This document shows, piece by piece, positions 30,301 to 44,593 of a stretch of 64,000 bases of DNA. How positions within the stretch are numbered: position 1 is the stretch's first letter; the number at the start of each line of letters is the position of its first letter. A program made the position numbers and the translations under genes. The stretch covers positions 151,846,285 through 151,910,284 of the forward strand of contig CM062293.1 in NCBI GenBank assembly GCA_031216915.1, given 5' to 3'. This DNA is from Pictodentalium vernedei (lineage: Eukaryota > Mollusca > Scaphopoda > Dentaliida > Dentaliidae). A model generated the notes under the pieces. That model was given only the letters and a program-made list of their open reading frames with translations, had not been told where the DNA came from and did not search any database.

Positions 30301-31696
30301 GCAGCGGTGAGGAGTTAAGATGTTTGGGAGCTGGCATCTGCTCGTCGTTGGTGGGTGGTTCTCTCTGGGTTCTCCTGCTTCCTCCATCCATAAAACTGTC
30401 ACCGTCACCATTTGACCGTCTCTGCCAAAGTGTCGTTAAACTCTAATAAATAAATAAATAATAAATTACCACCATAGGCAATTTCTTCTATGTTATGTCA
30501 TTGGTGAGGCCCTCAATTTCATCTGTCCAAGTGGGAGCAGTTTGTGCATTGTGCAAATCCGTCCAACAGGTTAATGGTACACTACCCTTCAACCAATGCT
30601 AGAGCTGCATGAGCCGTTTCAGTAAGTTAGGAAGTAAGGTAGTAGATAGCTGCCGCAGGATGGTTCTCTCCATGCTATCCGTACTCTTTCATCCGACACA
30701 ATACAAATCAGGTTGGTAAAAGAGTCACGATACCCCAATAATAAACAAACAAATGCTTTCCATGACTACAAACTTTAAATTTTCTGTGTATTTTGAGTTA
30801 AAAGATGTTTCTTTCACAGAATGACTGGTAAGGTGTCTCTACTTACAAGTTAGGCAACTTTTGGAGCTAACCTGGGGCGGCGGACTAGTGTCAATATTCC
30901 ATGTGCTATAGTGTGTGTGTCAGTTTTTATGGATAGCATACGTTCAAAGCGTGTGTATGGAATAGTTTGTTTTGGAGGGAGCGTTGTATTTCAGTTTTAC
31001 ATTTTAGATCCCTCAATCTTCTTTTCGTCTTAAGTTGCCACTCGAGGGTTTATCTGGAATATTTTTCGATATCCATGTATAGAGGCGGAAGTCACGGTGG
31101 GTATGGAAAGCGTTCACGTTACAACGATTAGTGTTTCACAGTTGATGTTTAGATTCCTACCTCCTGGTTTCCTACCTCTTCCTCTGTTTATCTCGGCTGA
31201 ACATTAATTTCATGTATCATACTGAAGGTGAATGAATATTTTAGAGGGGAGCCGTTTGATCTGATATTTAGGTTCACATCCGACTTGTTTCATCATTTAC
31301 TGGGCATTAGGTACCTAAACACGCTGGTCCTGGTTTTGCTCGGCTGTCGTTTAAGATAGTTTGCTTCAAACAAGCGAATGGTAACGTTCGTTCCATATTA
31401 TAGCCCTGGGAACGTGATGTACAGTTTAAGACGAGTCTCTCTTCAAACTACCCAGATCTATTATCGCGAAGAATTGTTAGCCGATTTGTGTGATTACTGG
31501 CCTTGATATTAGGTAATTTTATGTGTTGATCAGTACTAATTCTGTGTCAGTATTAATTCACGTAGGTCACGCAACGAAATTGGGATTCGTTGGAAAGTTT
31601 AAGCCTTTCATGTAACAGCCAAAGATCGAAACTATGGACTCTTCTATTCTAAGTTGCGAACTTGTATACGCCAGTGCTCCAGTTAAGAATTCAACA
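27397..31696 (+). repeat. Array unit 3
   Basis: Length 4,300. SINE-A starts at 29681, SINE-B is about 30174-30466. The first third matches unit 2 (CATTTATG, CACTCGTTAG); the rest matches unit 6 (GTCATGTT, AGGCATGAAT, GAAGGGTGGG, GATACCCCAA, CAGTACTAATT). This is a mosaic of two variants. Confidence 0.96.
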
Positions 31697-34600
31697 TTAT
31701 GATAATGTGAATGAGGTGTTCACGCACCACACAGAAACTGTTAAAATGACTTCAATAATTCAGAAGATAAGATTTCACAAGAATAAAATCGTGCTATGGA
31801 AAATTTCATGCGTGTCACTTATCGGTTTAGTCAACTAAAAAACTTTTTTTTTTCAATTGTTTGCCTATGGTTACCCTTATGAAATTTCTCAAAAAACTTC
31901 AATTTTTTTTTGGCCCATTTTATGATGCAAAAATGTTCTACATATAAAAATACCATTGTTTTCACATTTTCTGCTGCTGAAATCGCTTGTTCTGACTGAA
32001 TAAATCAACTTGAAGTACAGAATGGGTATCACTGTAGGCCTAAATTCAACTTTTCCGGCAATGACAGCCATAGGTTCACGCACAGTGTCACTTTCCATAC
32101 ATTATAAAATCGGGACTCGGAGTTTCACACGTTAGAAATATGAAACACGAGTCAAACAAAATTCACCCATATTCTTTCTGAACAGACTGAATGAATAATC
32201 TTCAATTCATTTTTAGAGTTCCATCTATTCAAAATATAGCTGTCACAGCCGACAGAAAAAAATTTGTCAATTCCAATCGTTTGTTTTTCAGTACTTCTAT
32301 AGGAAAGCAACTTCTGCGATTTGGAAGACTGCAGTATTTTCGATTATACCTCCATAGCAACTTCAGATCAGAAAGGCGGAGGTAAGTGAGTCTGAAAACT
32401 AATGATGCCTTCCAGAAGCTAATTTTGATTATTCCCTTTTGAAAATGGAAAGGCCTTCATTATATACGACTGAGCAAACCCCAAATAGAAATGACGCTTG
32501 AATATCAGTCAATACAGGCATCTAAGAAACTGATTTTAAGCCACTTGAAAGTTTTTTTCCCACACGGGAGACGAGGCTTGGTGGGGTAATTTTGCTACCG
32601 AGAGATATTCCTACAAACACAATGACGTGTATGTAGATAACGGTGTGCGAGGTGATAAGGGTGGATTTGCTTCGGATACCCCCAAGCATAGTCCCATAAT
32701 TGTGCAATGCTATGGGATGAGCTTTTACTAAAATTTTCCAGCTAAATTTGTCAGTGGTCATTTAGAGTAAAAAGAGTACGTTTTGAACAAATTGAATTTT
32801 TAAATTCTTTGAGTTATTAGGGGCGCAGATTTTCGATGTGTGCTTATACCCAAATCACAGACTATAATGATTTGTACTTTTCAGTGGAGGGCTCGGCTGA
32901 ACTATGTTTAGTCCTGCCAATACTTCACTCCCCCCCACACACACACATACGCACACATACGCACATATAAGCTATAGACTAGGGAGTGCATTTACGCAAC
33001 AGCTGACGCGTTTATGTTTTATAATAGTACACATGAGCGTATTCTTGTATGGGCCCTGGGAACTACAGAAGTCATGTTAATTGGGGTGGACACGTTGTGC
33101 GTTACTGCTTTAATATGACCCAGGGCCCAAACAAAGCCTTGCGTGTTTCTTCTCTGAAGAGGCATCATAATTGTAAACAATAAGCTAAACTTCATTTTGT
33201 TATGTTTAATAGCCATTATTTAGGCGTGAATACTGGGTGGGTGTGACCTAAAATGCCAGTAAACAATTAGGTGGTGGTTAAATTCTGAGTCTTTGGAACT
33301 CTGAAACTGGTTTTTCCTAATAGGTGTTGTCCCTTCATCAGGGGGCCCTCGCATCTTCAGAATTGTCAATCTAAACGATATACGGGCGATTCTGTACTCC
33401 AGAAACATACGTAACGTGACTGAGAATAGATTGGATGTATGGACAAAAATATGGACAGGGGTAAAAAATAAGTGCCAATTCGGTAAAATTTCACAAATTT
33501 TCGAAAATGCGCTTTTTTATTAACACGATTTTCAGTGGGTCAAAAGGATCTTTCTCTTTAGTGAGATGCTCTGGATTTTGGCCCAGAACATCGGCACTTT
33601 CTATTCACTCCTTTTTGGGATATTTGTGCTCAAATTTTGACCCCGGGTGATGATATTTTGTACCAAAATAAGTGCCAACATCAGTCAGTTGTTACTATTT
33701 ATAGTACCTCTGAATGTTAAGACTCCATTCTGGACACCTGAACAGATCCCCCGCCAAAAAATCGTCTGCTCAGTCATTACGCTGGTTTATAGTGTAACAT
33801 ATCACAGCTGCTTTGTTTCTGTTGATTTTTTGTTATTAAAAACTCTCGTATTGTTCCATATAGCCCCCATCTCCCTCATGTACTCGAAAATGTACATTAT
33901 TATCTCCTCTAGAAACGGAATGAGGGAGGTCTAACAGTTTAAAGTTTTCCAGTTATATACTGCCACAAGAAATTGATTCGGGCTATAGCTCAGTAAGTTC
34001 AGGCGTTCACTTTGTTGTATGAAAAGTGCGTGGTCGACGCGATGTGAGTTCAAAACCCATCTCTTCTTAATATTTTGCCCATTATCCTAACACATACATT
34101 TTTTCCTTTGTTCTGGTTGCATCGTCATCTATAGAACGTGTTTTCGCAAATTAGCTGGTCGGAAGGCTGGGATACTCCACAATCACATTTAAACAAAAAT
34201 GTGGAAAACCAACCAATTGCCGCAAAAAACAGAACATTTCTCCTCAAGCCACATTGTCTAATTAGGTGCGCTATTACCTTGCAAAAGTTAAGTCAAATAA
34301 CGAGACGATAATCACTGTTTGATGATGCCTTTTGTCTGTTGAGCACCACTGTCTGCCAGATTTAATATTTCCTTGAAATGAAAGATTGCGAATATTCTCT
34401 ACTACACTTAATAAACAGCCCTTCTGACAAACTAAAAGTGTATGTGCAATGGCACTCTTTATTACCACCATCCCGCGTTGAGTCCTTGGGCAAGGCACTC
34501 AACTCCGATTATCCACCTGGGGGCACGATGACGCTGTGTACTAAGATGTACTTCACGTCGATGGGGCGCATGTCTTCAACCAATCTAATCCTGCCTGTGC

Positions 34601-35995
34601 AGCGGTGAGGAGTTAAGATGTTTGGGAGCTGGCATCTGCTCGTCGTTGGTGGGTGGTTCTCTCTGGGTTCTCCTGCTTCCTCCATCCATAAAACTGTCAC
34701 CGTCACCATTTGACCGTCTCTGCCAAAGTGTCGTTAAACTCTAATAAATAAATAAATAATAAATTACCACCATAGGCAATTTCTTCTATGTTATGTCATT
34801 GGTGAGGCCCTCAATTTCATCTGTCCAAGTGGGAGCAGTTTGTGCATTGTGCAAATCCGTCAAACAGGTTAATGGTACACTACCCTTCAACCAATGCTAG
34901 AGCTGCATGAGCCGTTTCAGTAAGTTAGGAAATAAGGTAGTAGATAGCTGCCGCAGGATGGTTCTCTCCATGCTATCCGTACTCTTTCATCCGACACAAT
35001 ACAAATCAGGTTGGTAAAAGAGTCACGATACACCAATAATAAACAAACAAATGCTTTCCATGACTACAAACTTTAAATTTTCTGTGTATTTTGAGTTAAA
35101 AGATGTTTCTTTCACAGAATGACTGGTAAGGTGTCTCCAGTTACAAGTTAGGAAACTTTTGGAGCTAACCTGGGGCGGCGGACTAGTGTCAATATTCCAT
35201 GTGCTATAGTGTGTGTGTTAGTTTTTATGGATAGCATACCTTCAAAGCGTGTGTATGGAATAGTTTGTTTTGGAGGGAGCGTTGTATTTCAGTTTTACAT
35301 TTTAGATCCCTCAATCTTCTTTTCGTCTTAATTTGCCACTCGAGGGTTTATCTGGAATATTTTGCGATATCCATGTATAGAGGCGGAAGTCACGGTGGGT
35401 ATGGAAAGCGTTCATGTTACAACGATTAGTGTTTCACAGTTGATGTTTAGATTCCTACCTCCTGGTTTCCTACCTCTTCCTCTGTTTATCTCGGCTGAAC
35501 ATTAATTTAATGTATCATACTGAAGGTGAATGAATATTTTAGAGGGGAGCCGTTTGATCTGATATTTAGGTTCACATCCGACTTGTTTCATCATTTACTG
35601 GGCATTAGGTACCTAAACACGCTGGTCCTGGTTTTGCTCGGCTGTCGTTTAAGATAGTTTGCTTCAAACAAGCGAATGGTAACGTTCGTTCCATATTGTA
35701 GCCCTGGGAACGTGATGTACAGTTTAAGACGAGTCTCTCATCAAACTACCCAGATCTATTATCGCGAAGAATTGTTAGCCGGTTTGTGTGATTACTGGCC
35801 TTGATATTAGGTAATTTTATGTGTTGGTCAGTATTAATTCTGTGTCAGTATTAATTCACGTAGGTCACGCAACGAAATTGGGATTCGTTGGAAAGTTTAA
35901 GCCTTTCATGTAACAGCCAAAGATCGAAACTATGGACTCTTCTATTCTAAGTTGCAAACTTGTATACGCCAGTGCTCCAGTTAAGAATTCAACAT
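31697..35995 (+). repeat. Array unit 4
   Basis: Length 4,299. SINE-A starts at 33979. The first part carries CATTATG, GTGCTATGG, CACACGTTAG and CTTCAGATCAG; from between about 34720 and 34860 onward it switches to unit-1-like sequence (CGTCAAACAGG, GATACACCAA, GTCTCCAGTTACAAG, TTAATTTGCC). Confidence 0.96.
32292..32381 (+). other. Exon-like 90-nt segment in the array unit (unit 4 shown)
   Basis: It is preceded by CGTTTGTTTTTCAG, a good splice acceptor, and followed by GAG|GTAAGTGAG, a close match to the splice-donor consensus. One frame is open through it in units 4 and 6-10 (STSIGKQLLRFGRLQYF), while units 1-3, 5 and 11 have a TGA there (CTTCTGATCAG). Equivalent segments: 40891-40980 in unit 6, 49496-49585 in unit 8. 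The relative at 15866-15955 keeps the acceptor but not the donor. I do not recognise the product; a chance exon is quite possible. Confidence 0.35.
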
Positions 35996-38900
35996 TTATG
36001 ATAATGTGAATGAGGTGTTCACGCACCACACAGAAACTGTTAAAATGACTTCAATAATTCAGAAGATAAGATTTCACAAGAATAAAATCGTGAACTATGG
36101 AAAATTTCATGCGTGTCACTTATTGGTTTAGTCAACTAAAAAACTTTTTTTTTTCAATTGTTTGCCTATGGTTACCCTTATGAAATTTCTCAAAAAACTT
36201 CAAATTTTTTTTGGCCCATTTTATGATGCAAAAATGTTCTACATATAAAAATACCATTGTTTTCACATTTTCTGCTGCTGAAATCGCTTGTTCTGACTGA
36301 ATAAATCAACTTGAAGTACAGAATGGGTATCACTGTAGGCCTAAATTCAACTTTTCCGGCAATGACAGCCATAGGTTCACGCACAGTGTCACTTTCCATA
36401 CATTATAAAATCGGGACTCGGAGTTTCACTCGTTAGAAATATGAAACACGAGTCAAACAAAATTCACCCATATTCTTTCTGAACAGACTGAATGAATAAT
36501 CTTCAATTCATTTTTAGAGTTCCATCTATTCAAAATATAGCTGTCACAGCCGACAGAAAAAAATTTGTCAATTCCAATCGTTTGTTTTTCAGTACTTCTA
36601 TAGGAAAGCAACTTCTGCGATTTGGAAGACTGCAGTATTTTCGATTAAACCTCCATAGCAACTTCTGATCAGAAAGGCGGAGGTAAGTGAGTCTGAAAAC
36701 TAATGATGCCTTCCAGAAGCTAATTTTGATTATTCCCTTTTGAAAATGGAAAGGCCTTCATTATATACGACTGAGCAAACCCCAAATAGAAATGACGCTT
36801 GAATATCAGTCAATACAGGCATCTAAGAAACTGATTTTAAGCCACTTGAAAGGTTTTTTCCCACACGGGAGGCGAGGCTTGGTGGGGTAATTTTGCTACC
36901 GAGAGATATTCCTACAAACACAATGACGTGTATGTAGATAACGGTGTGCGAGGTGATAAGGGTGGATTTGCTTCGGATACCCCCAAGCATAGTCCCATAA
37001 TTGTGCAATGCTATGGGATGAGCTTTTACTAAAATTTTCCAGCTAAATTTGTCAGTGGTCATTTAGAGTAAAAAGAGTACGTTTTGAACAAATTGAATTT
37101 TTAAATTCTTTGAGTTATTAGGGGCGCAGATTTTCGATGTGTGCTTATACCCAAATCACAGACTATAATGATTTGTACTTTTCAGTGGAGGGCTCGGCTG
37201 AACTATGTTTAGTCCTGCCAATACTTCACTCCCCCCCCACACACACACATACGCACACATACGCACATATAAGCTATAGACTAGGGAGTGCATTTACGCA
37301 ACAGCTGACGCGTTTATGTTTTATAATAGTACACATGAGCGTATTCTTGTATGGGCCCTGGGAACTACAGAAGTGATGTTAATTGGGGTGGACACGTTGT
37401 GCGTTACTGCTTTAATATGACCCAGGGCCCAAACAAAGCCTTGCGTGTTTCTTCTCTGAAGAGGCATCATAATTGTAAACAATAAGCTAAACTTCATTTT
37501 GTTATGTTTAATAGCCATTATTTAGGCGTGAATACTGGGTGGGTGTGACCTAAAATGCCAGTAAACAATTAGGTGGTGGTTAAATTCTGAGTCTTTGGAA
37601 CTCTGAAACTGGTTTTTCCTAATAGGTGTTGTCCCTTCATCAGGGGGCCCTCGCATCTTCAGAATTGTCAATCTAAACGATATACGGGCGATTCTGTACT
37701 CCAGAAACATACGTAACGTGACTGAGAATAGATTGGATGTATGGACAAAAATATGGACAGGGGTAAAAAATAAGTGCCAATTCGGTAAAATTTCACAAAT
37801 TTTCGAAAATGCGCTTTTTTATTAACACGATTTTCAGTGGGTCAAAAGGATCTTTCTCTTTAGTGAGATGCTCTGGATTTTGGCCCAGAACATCGGCACT
37901 TTCTATTCACTCCTTTTTGGGATATTTGTGCTCAAATTTTGACCCCGGGTGATGATATTTTGTACCAAAATAAGTGCCAACATCAGTCAGTTGTTACTAT
38001 TTATAGTACCTCTGAATGTTAAGACTCCATTCTGGACACCTGAACAGATCCCCCGCCAAAAAATCGTCTGCTCAGTCATTACGCTGGTTTATAGTGTAAC
38101 ATATCACAGCTGCTTTGTTTCTGTTGATTTTTTGTTATTAAAAACTCTCGTATTGTTCCATATAGCCCCCATCTCCCTCATGTACTCGAAAATGTACATT
38201 ATTATCTCCTCTAGAAACAGAATGAGGGAGGTCTAACAGTTTAAAGTTTTCCAGTTATATACTGCCACAAGAAATTGATTCGGGCTATAGCTCAGTAAGT
38301 TCAGGCGTTCACTTTGTTGTATGAAAAGTGCGTGGTCGACGCGATGTGAGTTCAAAACCCATCTCTTCTTAATATTTTGCCCATTATCCTAACACATACA
38401 TTTTTTCCTTTGTTCTGGTTGCATCGTCATCTATAGAACGTGTTTTCGCAAATTAGCTGGTCGGAAGGCTGGGATACTCCACAATCACATTTAAACAAAA
38501 ATGTGGAAAACCAACCAATTGCCGCAAAAAACAGAACATTTCTCCTCAAGCCACATTGTCTAATTAGGTGCGCTATTACCTTGCAAAAGTTAAGTCAAAT
38601 AACGAGACGATAATCACTGTTTGATGATGCCTTTTGTCTGTTGAGCACCACTGTCTGCCAGATTTAATATTTCCTTGAAATGAAAGATTGCGAATATTCT
38701 CTACTACACTTAATAAACAGCCCTTCTGACAAACTAAAAGTGTATGTGCAATGGCACTCTTTATTACCACCATCCCGCGTTGAGTCCTTGGGCAAGGCAC
38801 TCAACTCCGATTATCCACCTGGGGGCACGATGACGCTGTGTACTAAGATGTACTTCACGTCGATGGGGCGCATGTCTTCAACCAATCTAATCCTGCCTGT

Positions 38901-40296
38901 GCAGCGGTGAGGAGTTAAGATGTTTGGGAGCTGGCATCTGCTCGTCGTTGGTGGGTGGTTCTCTCTGGGTTCTCCTGCTTCCTCCATCCATAAAACTGTC
39001 ACCGTCACCATTTGACCCTCTCTGCCAAAGTGTCGTTAAACTCTAATAAATAAATAAATAATAAATTACCACCATAGGCAATTTCTTGTATGTTATGTCA
39101 TTGGTGAGGCCCTCAATTTCATCTGTCCAAGTGGGAGCAGTTTGTGCATTGTGCAAATCCGTCCAACAGGTTAATGGTACACTACCCTTCAACCAATGCT
39201 AGAGCTGCATGAGCCGTTTCAGTAAGTTAGGAAGTAAGGTAGTAGATAGCTGCCGCAGGATGGTTCTCTCCATGCTATCCGTACTCTTTCATCCGACACA
39301 ATACAAATCAGGTTGGTAAAAGAGTCACGATACACCAATAATAAACAAACAAATGCTTTCCATGACTACAAACTTTAAATTTTCTGTGTATTTTGAGTTA
39401 AAAGATGTTTCTTTCACAGAATGACTGGTAAGGTGTCTCTACTTACAAGTTAGGCAACTTTTGGAGCTAACCTGGGGCGGCGGACTAGTGTCAATATTCC
39501 ATGTGCTATAGTGTGTGTGTCAGTTTTTATGGATAGCATACGTTCAAAGCGTGTGTATGGAATAGTTTGTTTTGGAGGGAGCGTTGTATTTCAGTTTTAC
39601 ATTTTAGATCCCTCAATCTTCTTTTCGTCTTAAGTTGCCACTCGAGGGTTTATCTGGAATATTTTTCGATATCCATGTATAGAGGCGGAAGTCACGGTGG
39701 GTATGGAAAGCGTTCACGTTACAACGATTAGTGTTTCACAGTTGATGTTTAGATTCCTACCTCCTGGTTTCCTACCTCTTCCTCTGTTTATCTCGGCTGA
39801 ACATTAATTTCATGTATCATACTGAAGGTGAATGAATATTTTAGAGGGGAGCCGTTTGATCTGATATTTAGGTTCACATCCGACTTGTTTCATCATTTAC
39901 TGGGCATTAGGTACCTAAACACGCTGGTCCTGGTTTTGCTCGGCTGTCGTTTAAGATAGTTTGCTTCAAACAAGCGAATGGTAACGTTCGTTCCATATTA
40001 TAGCCCTGGGAACGTGATGTACAGTTTAAGACGAGTCTCTCTTCAAACTACCCAGATCTATTATCGCGAAGAATTGTTAGCCGATTTGTGTGATTACTGG
40101 CCTTGATATTAGGTAATTTTATGTGTTGGTCAGTATTAATTCTGTGTCAGTATTAATTCACGTAGGTCACGCAACGAAATTGGGATTCGTTGGAAAGTTT
40201 AAGCCTTTCATGTAACAGCCAAAGATCGAAACTATGGACTCTTCTATTCTAAGTTGCGAACTTGTATACGCCAGTGCTCCAGTTAAGAATTCAACA
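35996..40296 (+). repeat. Array unit 5
   Basis: Length 4,301. SINE-A starts at 38281. It follows unit 2 (CATTTATG, CACTCGTTAG, GTGATGTT, GACCCTCTC, CTTGTATG, GATACACCAA) until between about 39540 and 39630, where it changes to TAAGTTGCC and ATTTTTCGAT as in units 3 and 6-9. Confidence 0.96.
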
Positions 40297-43200
40297 TTAT
40301 GATAATGTGAATGAGGTGTTCACGCACCACACAGAAACTGTTAAAATGACTTCAATAATTCAGAAGATAAGATTTCACAAGAATAAAATCGTGCTATGGA
40401 AAATTTCATGCGTGTCACTTATCGGTTTAGTCAACTAAAAAACTTTTTTTTTTCAATTGTTTGCCTATGGTTACCCTTATGAAATTTCTCAAAAAACTTC
40501 AATTTTTTTTGGCCCATTTTATGATGCAAAAATGTTCTACATATAAAAATACCATTGTTTTCACATTTTCTGCTGCTGAAATCGCTTGTTCTGACTGAAT
40601 AAATCAACTTGAAGTACAGAATGGGTATCACTGTAGGCCTAAATTCAACTTTTCCGGCAATGACAGCCATAGGTTCACGCACAGTGTCACTTTCCATACA
40701 TTATAAAATCGGGACTCGGAGTTTCACACGTTAGAAATATGAAACACGAGTCAAACAAAATTCACCCATATTCTTTCTGAACAGACTGAATGAATAATCT
40801 TCAATTCATTTTTAGAGTTCCATCTATTCAAAATATAGCTGTCACAGCCGACAGAAAAAAATTTGTCAATTCCAATCGTTTGTTTTTCAGTACTTCTATA
40901 GGAAAGCAACTTCTGCGATTTGGAAGACTGCAGTATTTTCGATTATACCTCCATAGCAACTTCAGATCAGAAAGGCGGAGGTAAGTGAGTCTGAAAACTA
41001 ATGATGCCTTCCAGAAGCTAATTTTGATTATTCCCTTTTGAAAATGGAAAGGCCTTCATTATATACGACTGAGCAAACCCCAAATAGAAATGACGCTTGA
41101 ATATCAGTCAATACAGGCATCTAAGAAACTGATTTTAAGCCACTTGAAAGTTTTTTTCCCACACGGGAGACGAGGCTTGGTGGGGTAATTTTGCTACCGA
41201 GAGATATTCCTACAAACACAATGACGTGTATGTAGATAACGGTGTGCGAGGTGATAAGGGTGGATTTGCTTCGGATACCCCCAAGCATAGTCCCATAATT
41301 GTGCAATGCTATGGGATGAGCTTTTACTAAAATTTTCCAGCTAAATTTGTCAGTGGTCATTTAGAGTAAAAAGAGTACGTTTTGAACAAATTGAATTTTT
41401 AAATTCTTTGAGTTATTAGGGGCGCAGATTTTCGATGTGTGCTTATACCCAAATCACAGACTATAATGATTTGTACTTTTCAGTGGAGGGCTCGGCTGAA
41501 CTATGTTTAGTCCTGCCAATACTTCACTCCCCCCCACACACACACATACGCACACATACGCACATATAAGCTATAGACTAGGGAGTGCATTTACGCAACA
41601 GCTGACGCGTTTATGTTTTATAATAGTACACATGAGCGTATTCTTGTATGGGCCCTGGGAACTACAGAAGTCATGTTTATTGGGGTGGACACGTTGTGCG
41701 TTACTGCTTTAATATGACCCAGGGCCCAAACAAAGCCTTGCGTGTTTCTTCTCTGAAGAGGCATCATAATTGTAAACAATAAGCTAAACTTCATTTTGTT
41801 ATGTTTAATAGCCATTATTTAGGCATGAATACTGGGTGGGTGTGACCTAAAATGCCAGTAAACAATTAGGTGGTGGTTAAATTCTGAGTCTTTGGAACTC
41901 TGAAACTGGTTTTTCCTAATAGGTGTTGTCCCTTCATCAGGGGGCCCTCGCATCTTCAGAATTGTCAATCTAAACGATATACGGGCGATTCTGTACTCCA
42001 GAAACATACGTAACGTGACTGAGAATAGATTGGATGTATGGACAAAAATATGGACAGGGGTAAAAAATAAGTGCCAATTCGGTAAAATTTCACAAATTTT
42101 CGAAAATGCGCTTTTTTATTAACACGATTTTCAGTGGGTCAAAAGGATCTTTCTCTTTAGTGAGATGCTCTGGATTTTGGCCCAGAACATCGGCACTTTC
42201 TATTCACTCCTTTTTGGGATATTTGTGCTCAAATTTTGACCCCGGGTGATGATATTTTGTACCAAAATAAGTGCCAACATCAGTCAGTTGTTACTATTTA
42301 TAGTACCTCTGAATGTTAAGACTCCATTCTGGACACCTGAACAGATCCCCCGCCAAAAAATCGTCTGCTCAGTCATTACGCTGGTTTATAGTGTAACATA
42401 TCACAGCTGCTTTGTTTCTGTTGATTTTTTGTTATTAAAAACTCTCGTATTGTTCCATATAGCCCCCATCTCCCTCATGTACTCGAAAATGTACATTATT
42501 ATCTCCTCTAGAAACAGAATGAGGGAGGTCTAACAGTTTAAAGTTTTCCAGTTATATACTGCCACAAGAAATTGATTCGGGCTATAGCTCAGTAAGTTCA
42601 GGCGTTCACTTTGTTGTATGAAAAGTGCGTGGTCGACGCGATGTGAGTTCAAAACCCATCTCTTCTTAATATTTTGCCCATTATCCTAACACATACATTT
42701 TTTCCTTTGTTCTGGTTGCATCGTCATCTATAGAACGTGTTTTCGCAAATTAGCTGGTCGGAAGGGTGGGATACTCCACAATCACATTTAAACAAAAATG
42801 TGGAAAACCAACCAATTGCCGCAAAAAACAGAACATTTCTCCTCAAGCCACATTGTCTAATTAGGTGCGCTATTACCTTGCAAAAGTTAAGTCAAATAAC
42901 GAGACGATAATCACTGTTTGATGATGCCTTTTGTCTGATGAGCACCACTGTCTGCCAGATTTAATATTTCCTTGAAATGAAAGATTGCGAATATTCTCTA
43001 CTACACTTAATAAACAGCCCTTCTGACAAACTAAAAGTGTATGTGCAATGGCACTCTTTATTACCACCATCCCGCGTTGAGTCCTTGGGCAAGGCACTCA
43101 ACTCCGATTATCCACCTGGGGGCACGATGACGCTGTGTACTAAGATGTACTTCACGTCGATGGGGCGCATGTCTTCAACCAATCTAATCCTGCCTGTGCA

Positions 43201-44593
43201 GCGGTGAGGAGTTAAGATGTTTGGGAGCTGGCATCTGCTCGTCGTTGGTGGGTGGTTCTCTCTGGGTTCTCCTGCTTCCTCCATCCATAAAACTGTCACC
43301 GTCACCATTTGACCGTCTCTGCCAAAGTGTCGTTAAACTCTAATAAATAAATAAATAATAAATTACCACCATAGGCAATTTCTTCTATGTTATGTCATTG
43401 GTGAGGCCCTCAATTTCATCTGTCCAAGTGGGAGCAGTTTGTGCATTGTGCAAATCCGTCCAACAGGTTAATGGTACACTACCCTTCAACCAATGCTAGA
43501 GCTGCATGAGCCGTTTCAGTAAGTTAGGAAGTAAGGTAGTAGATAGCTGCCGCAGGATGGTTCTCTCCATGCTATCCGTACTCTTTCATCCGACACAATA
43601 CAAATCAGGTTGGTAAAAGAGTCACGATACCCCAATAATAAACAAACAAATGCTTTCCATGACTACAAACTTTAAATTTTCTGTGTATTTTGAGTTAAAA
43701 GATGTTTCTTTCACAGAATGACTGGTAAGGTGTCTCTACTTACAAGTTAGGCAACTTTTGGAGCTAACCTGGGGCGGCGGACTAGTGTCAATATTCCATG
43801 TGCTATAGTGTGTGTGTCAGTTTTTATGGATAGCATACGTTCAAAGCGTGTGTATGGAATAGTTTGTTTTGGAGGGAGCGTTGTATTTCAGTTTTACATT
43901 TTAGATCCCTCAATCTTCTTTTCGTCTTAAGTTGCCACTCGAGGGTTTATCTGGAATATTTTTCGATATCCATGTATAGAGGCGGAAGTCACGGTGGGTA
44001 TGGAAAGCGTTCACGTTACAACGATTAGTGTTTCACAGTTGATGTTTAGATTCCTACCTCCTGGTTTCCTACCTCTTCCTCTGTTTATCTCGGCTGAACA
44101 TTAATTTCATGTATCATACTGAAGGTGAATGAATATTTTAGAGGGGAGCCGTTTGATCTGATATTTAGGTTCACATCCGACTTGTTTCATCATTTACTGG
44201 GCATTAGGTACCTAAACACGCTGGTCCTGGTTTTGCTCGGCTGTCGTTTAAGATAGTTTGCTTCAAACAAGCGAATGGTAACGTTCGTTCCATATTATAG
44301 CCCTGGGAACGTGATGTACAGTTTAAGACGAGTCTCTCTTCAAACTACCCAGATCTATTATCGCGAAGAATTGTTAGCCGATTTGTGTGATTACTGGCCT
44401 TGATATTAGGTAATTTTATGTGTTGGTCAGTACTAATTCTGTGTCAGTATTAATTCACGTAGGTCACGCAACGAAATTGGGATTCGTTGGAAAGTTTAAG
44501 CCTTTCATGTAACAGTCAAAGATCGAAACTATGGACTCTTCTATTCTAAGTTGCGAACTTGTATACGCCAGTGCTCCAGTTAAGAATTCAACA
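40297..44593 (+). repeat. Array unit 6
   Basis: Length 4,297. SINE-A starts at 42578. It shares an 8-T run (40502-40509), AGGCATGAAT, GACCGTCTC, CTTCTATG and CAGTACTAATT with unit 8. Private changes: GTCATGTTTATTGG and GTCTGATGAGCACC. Confidence 0.96.
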
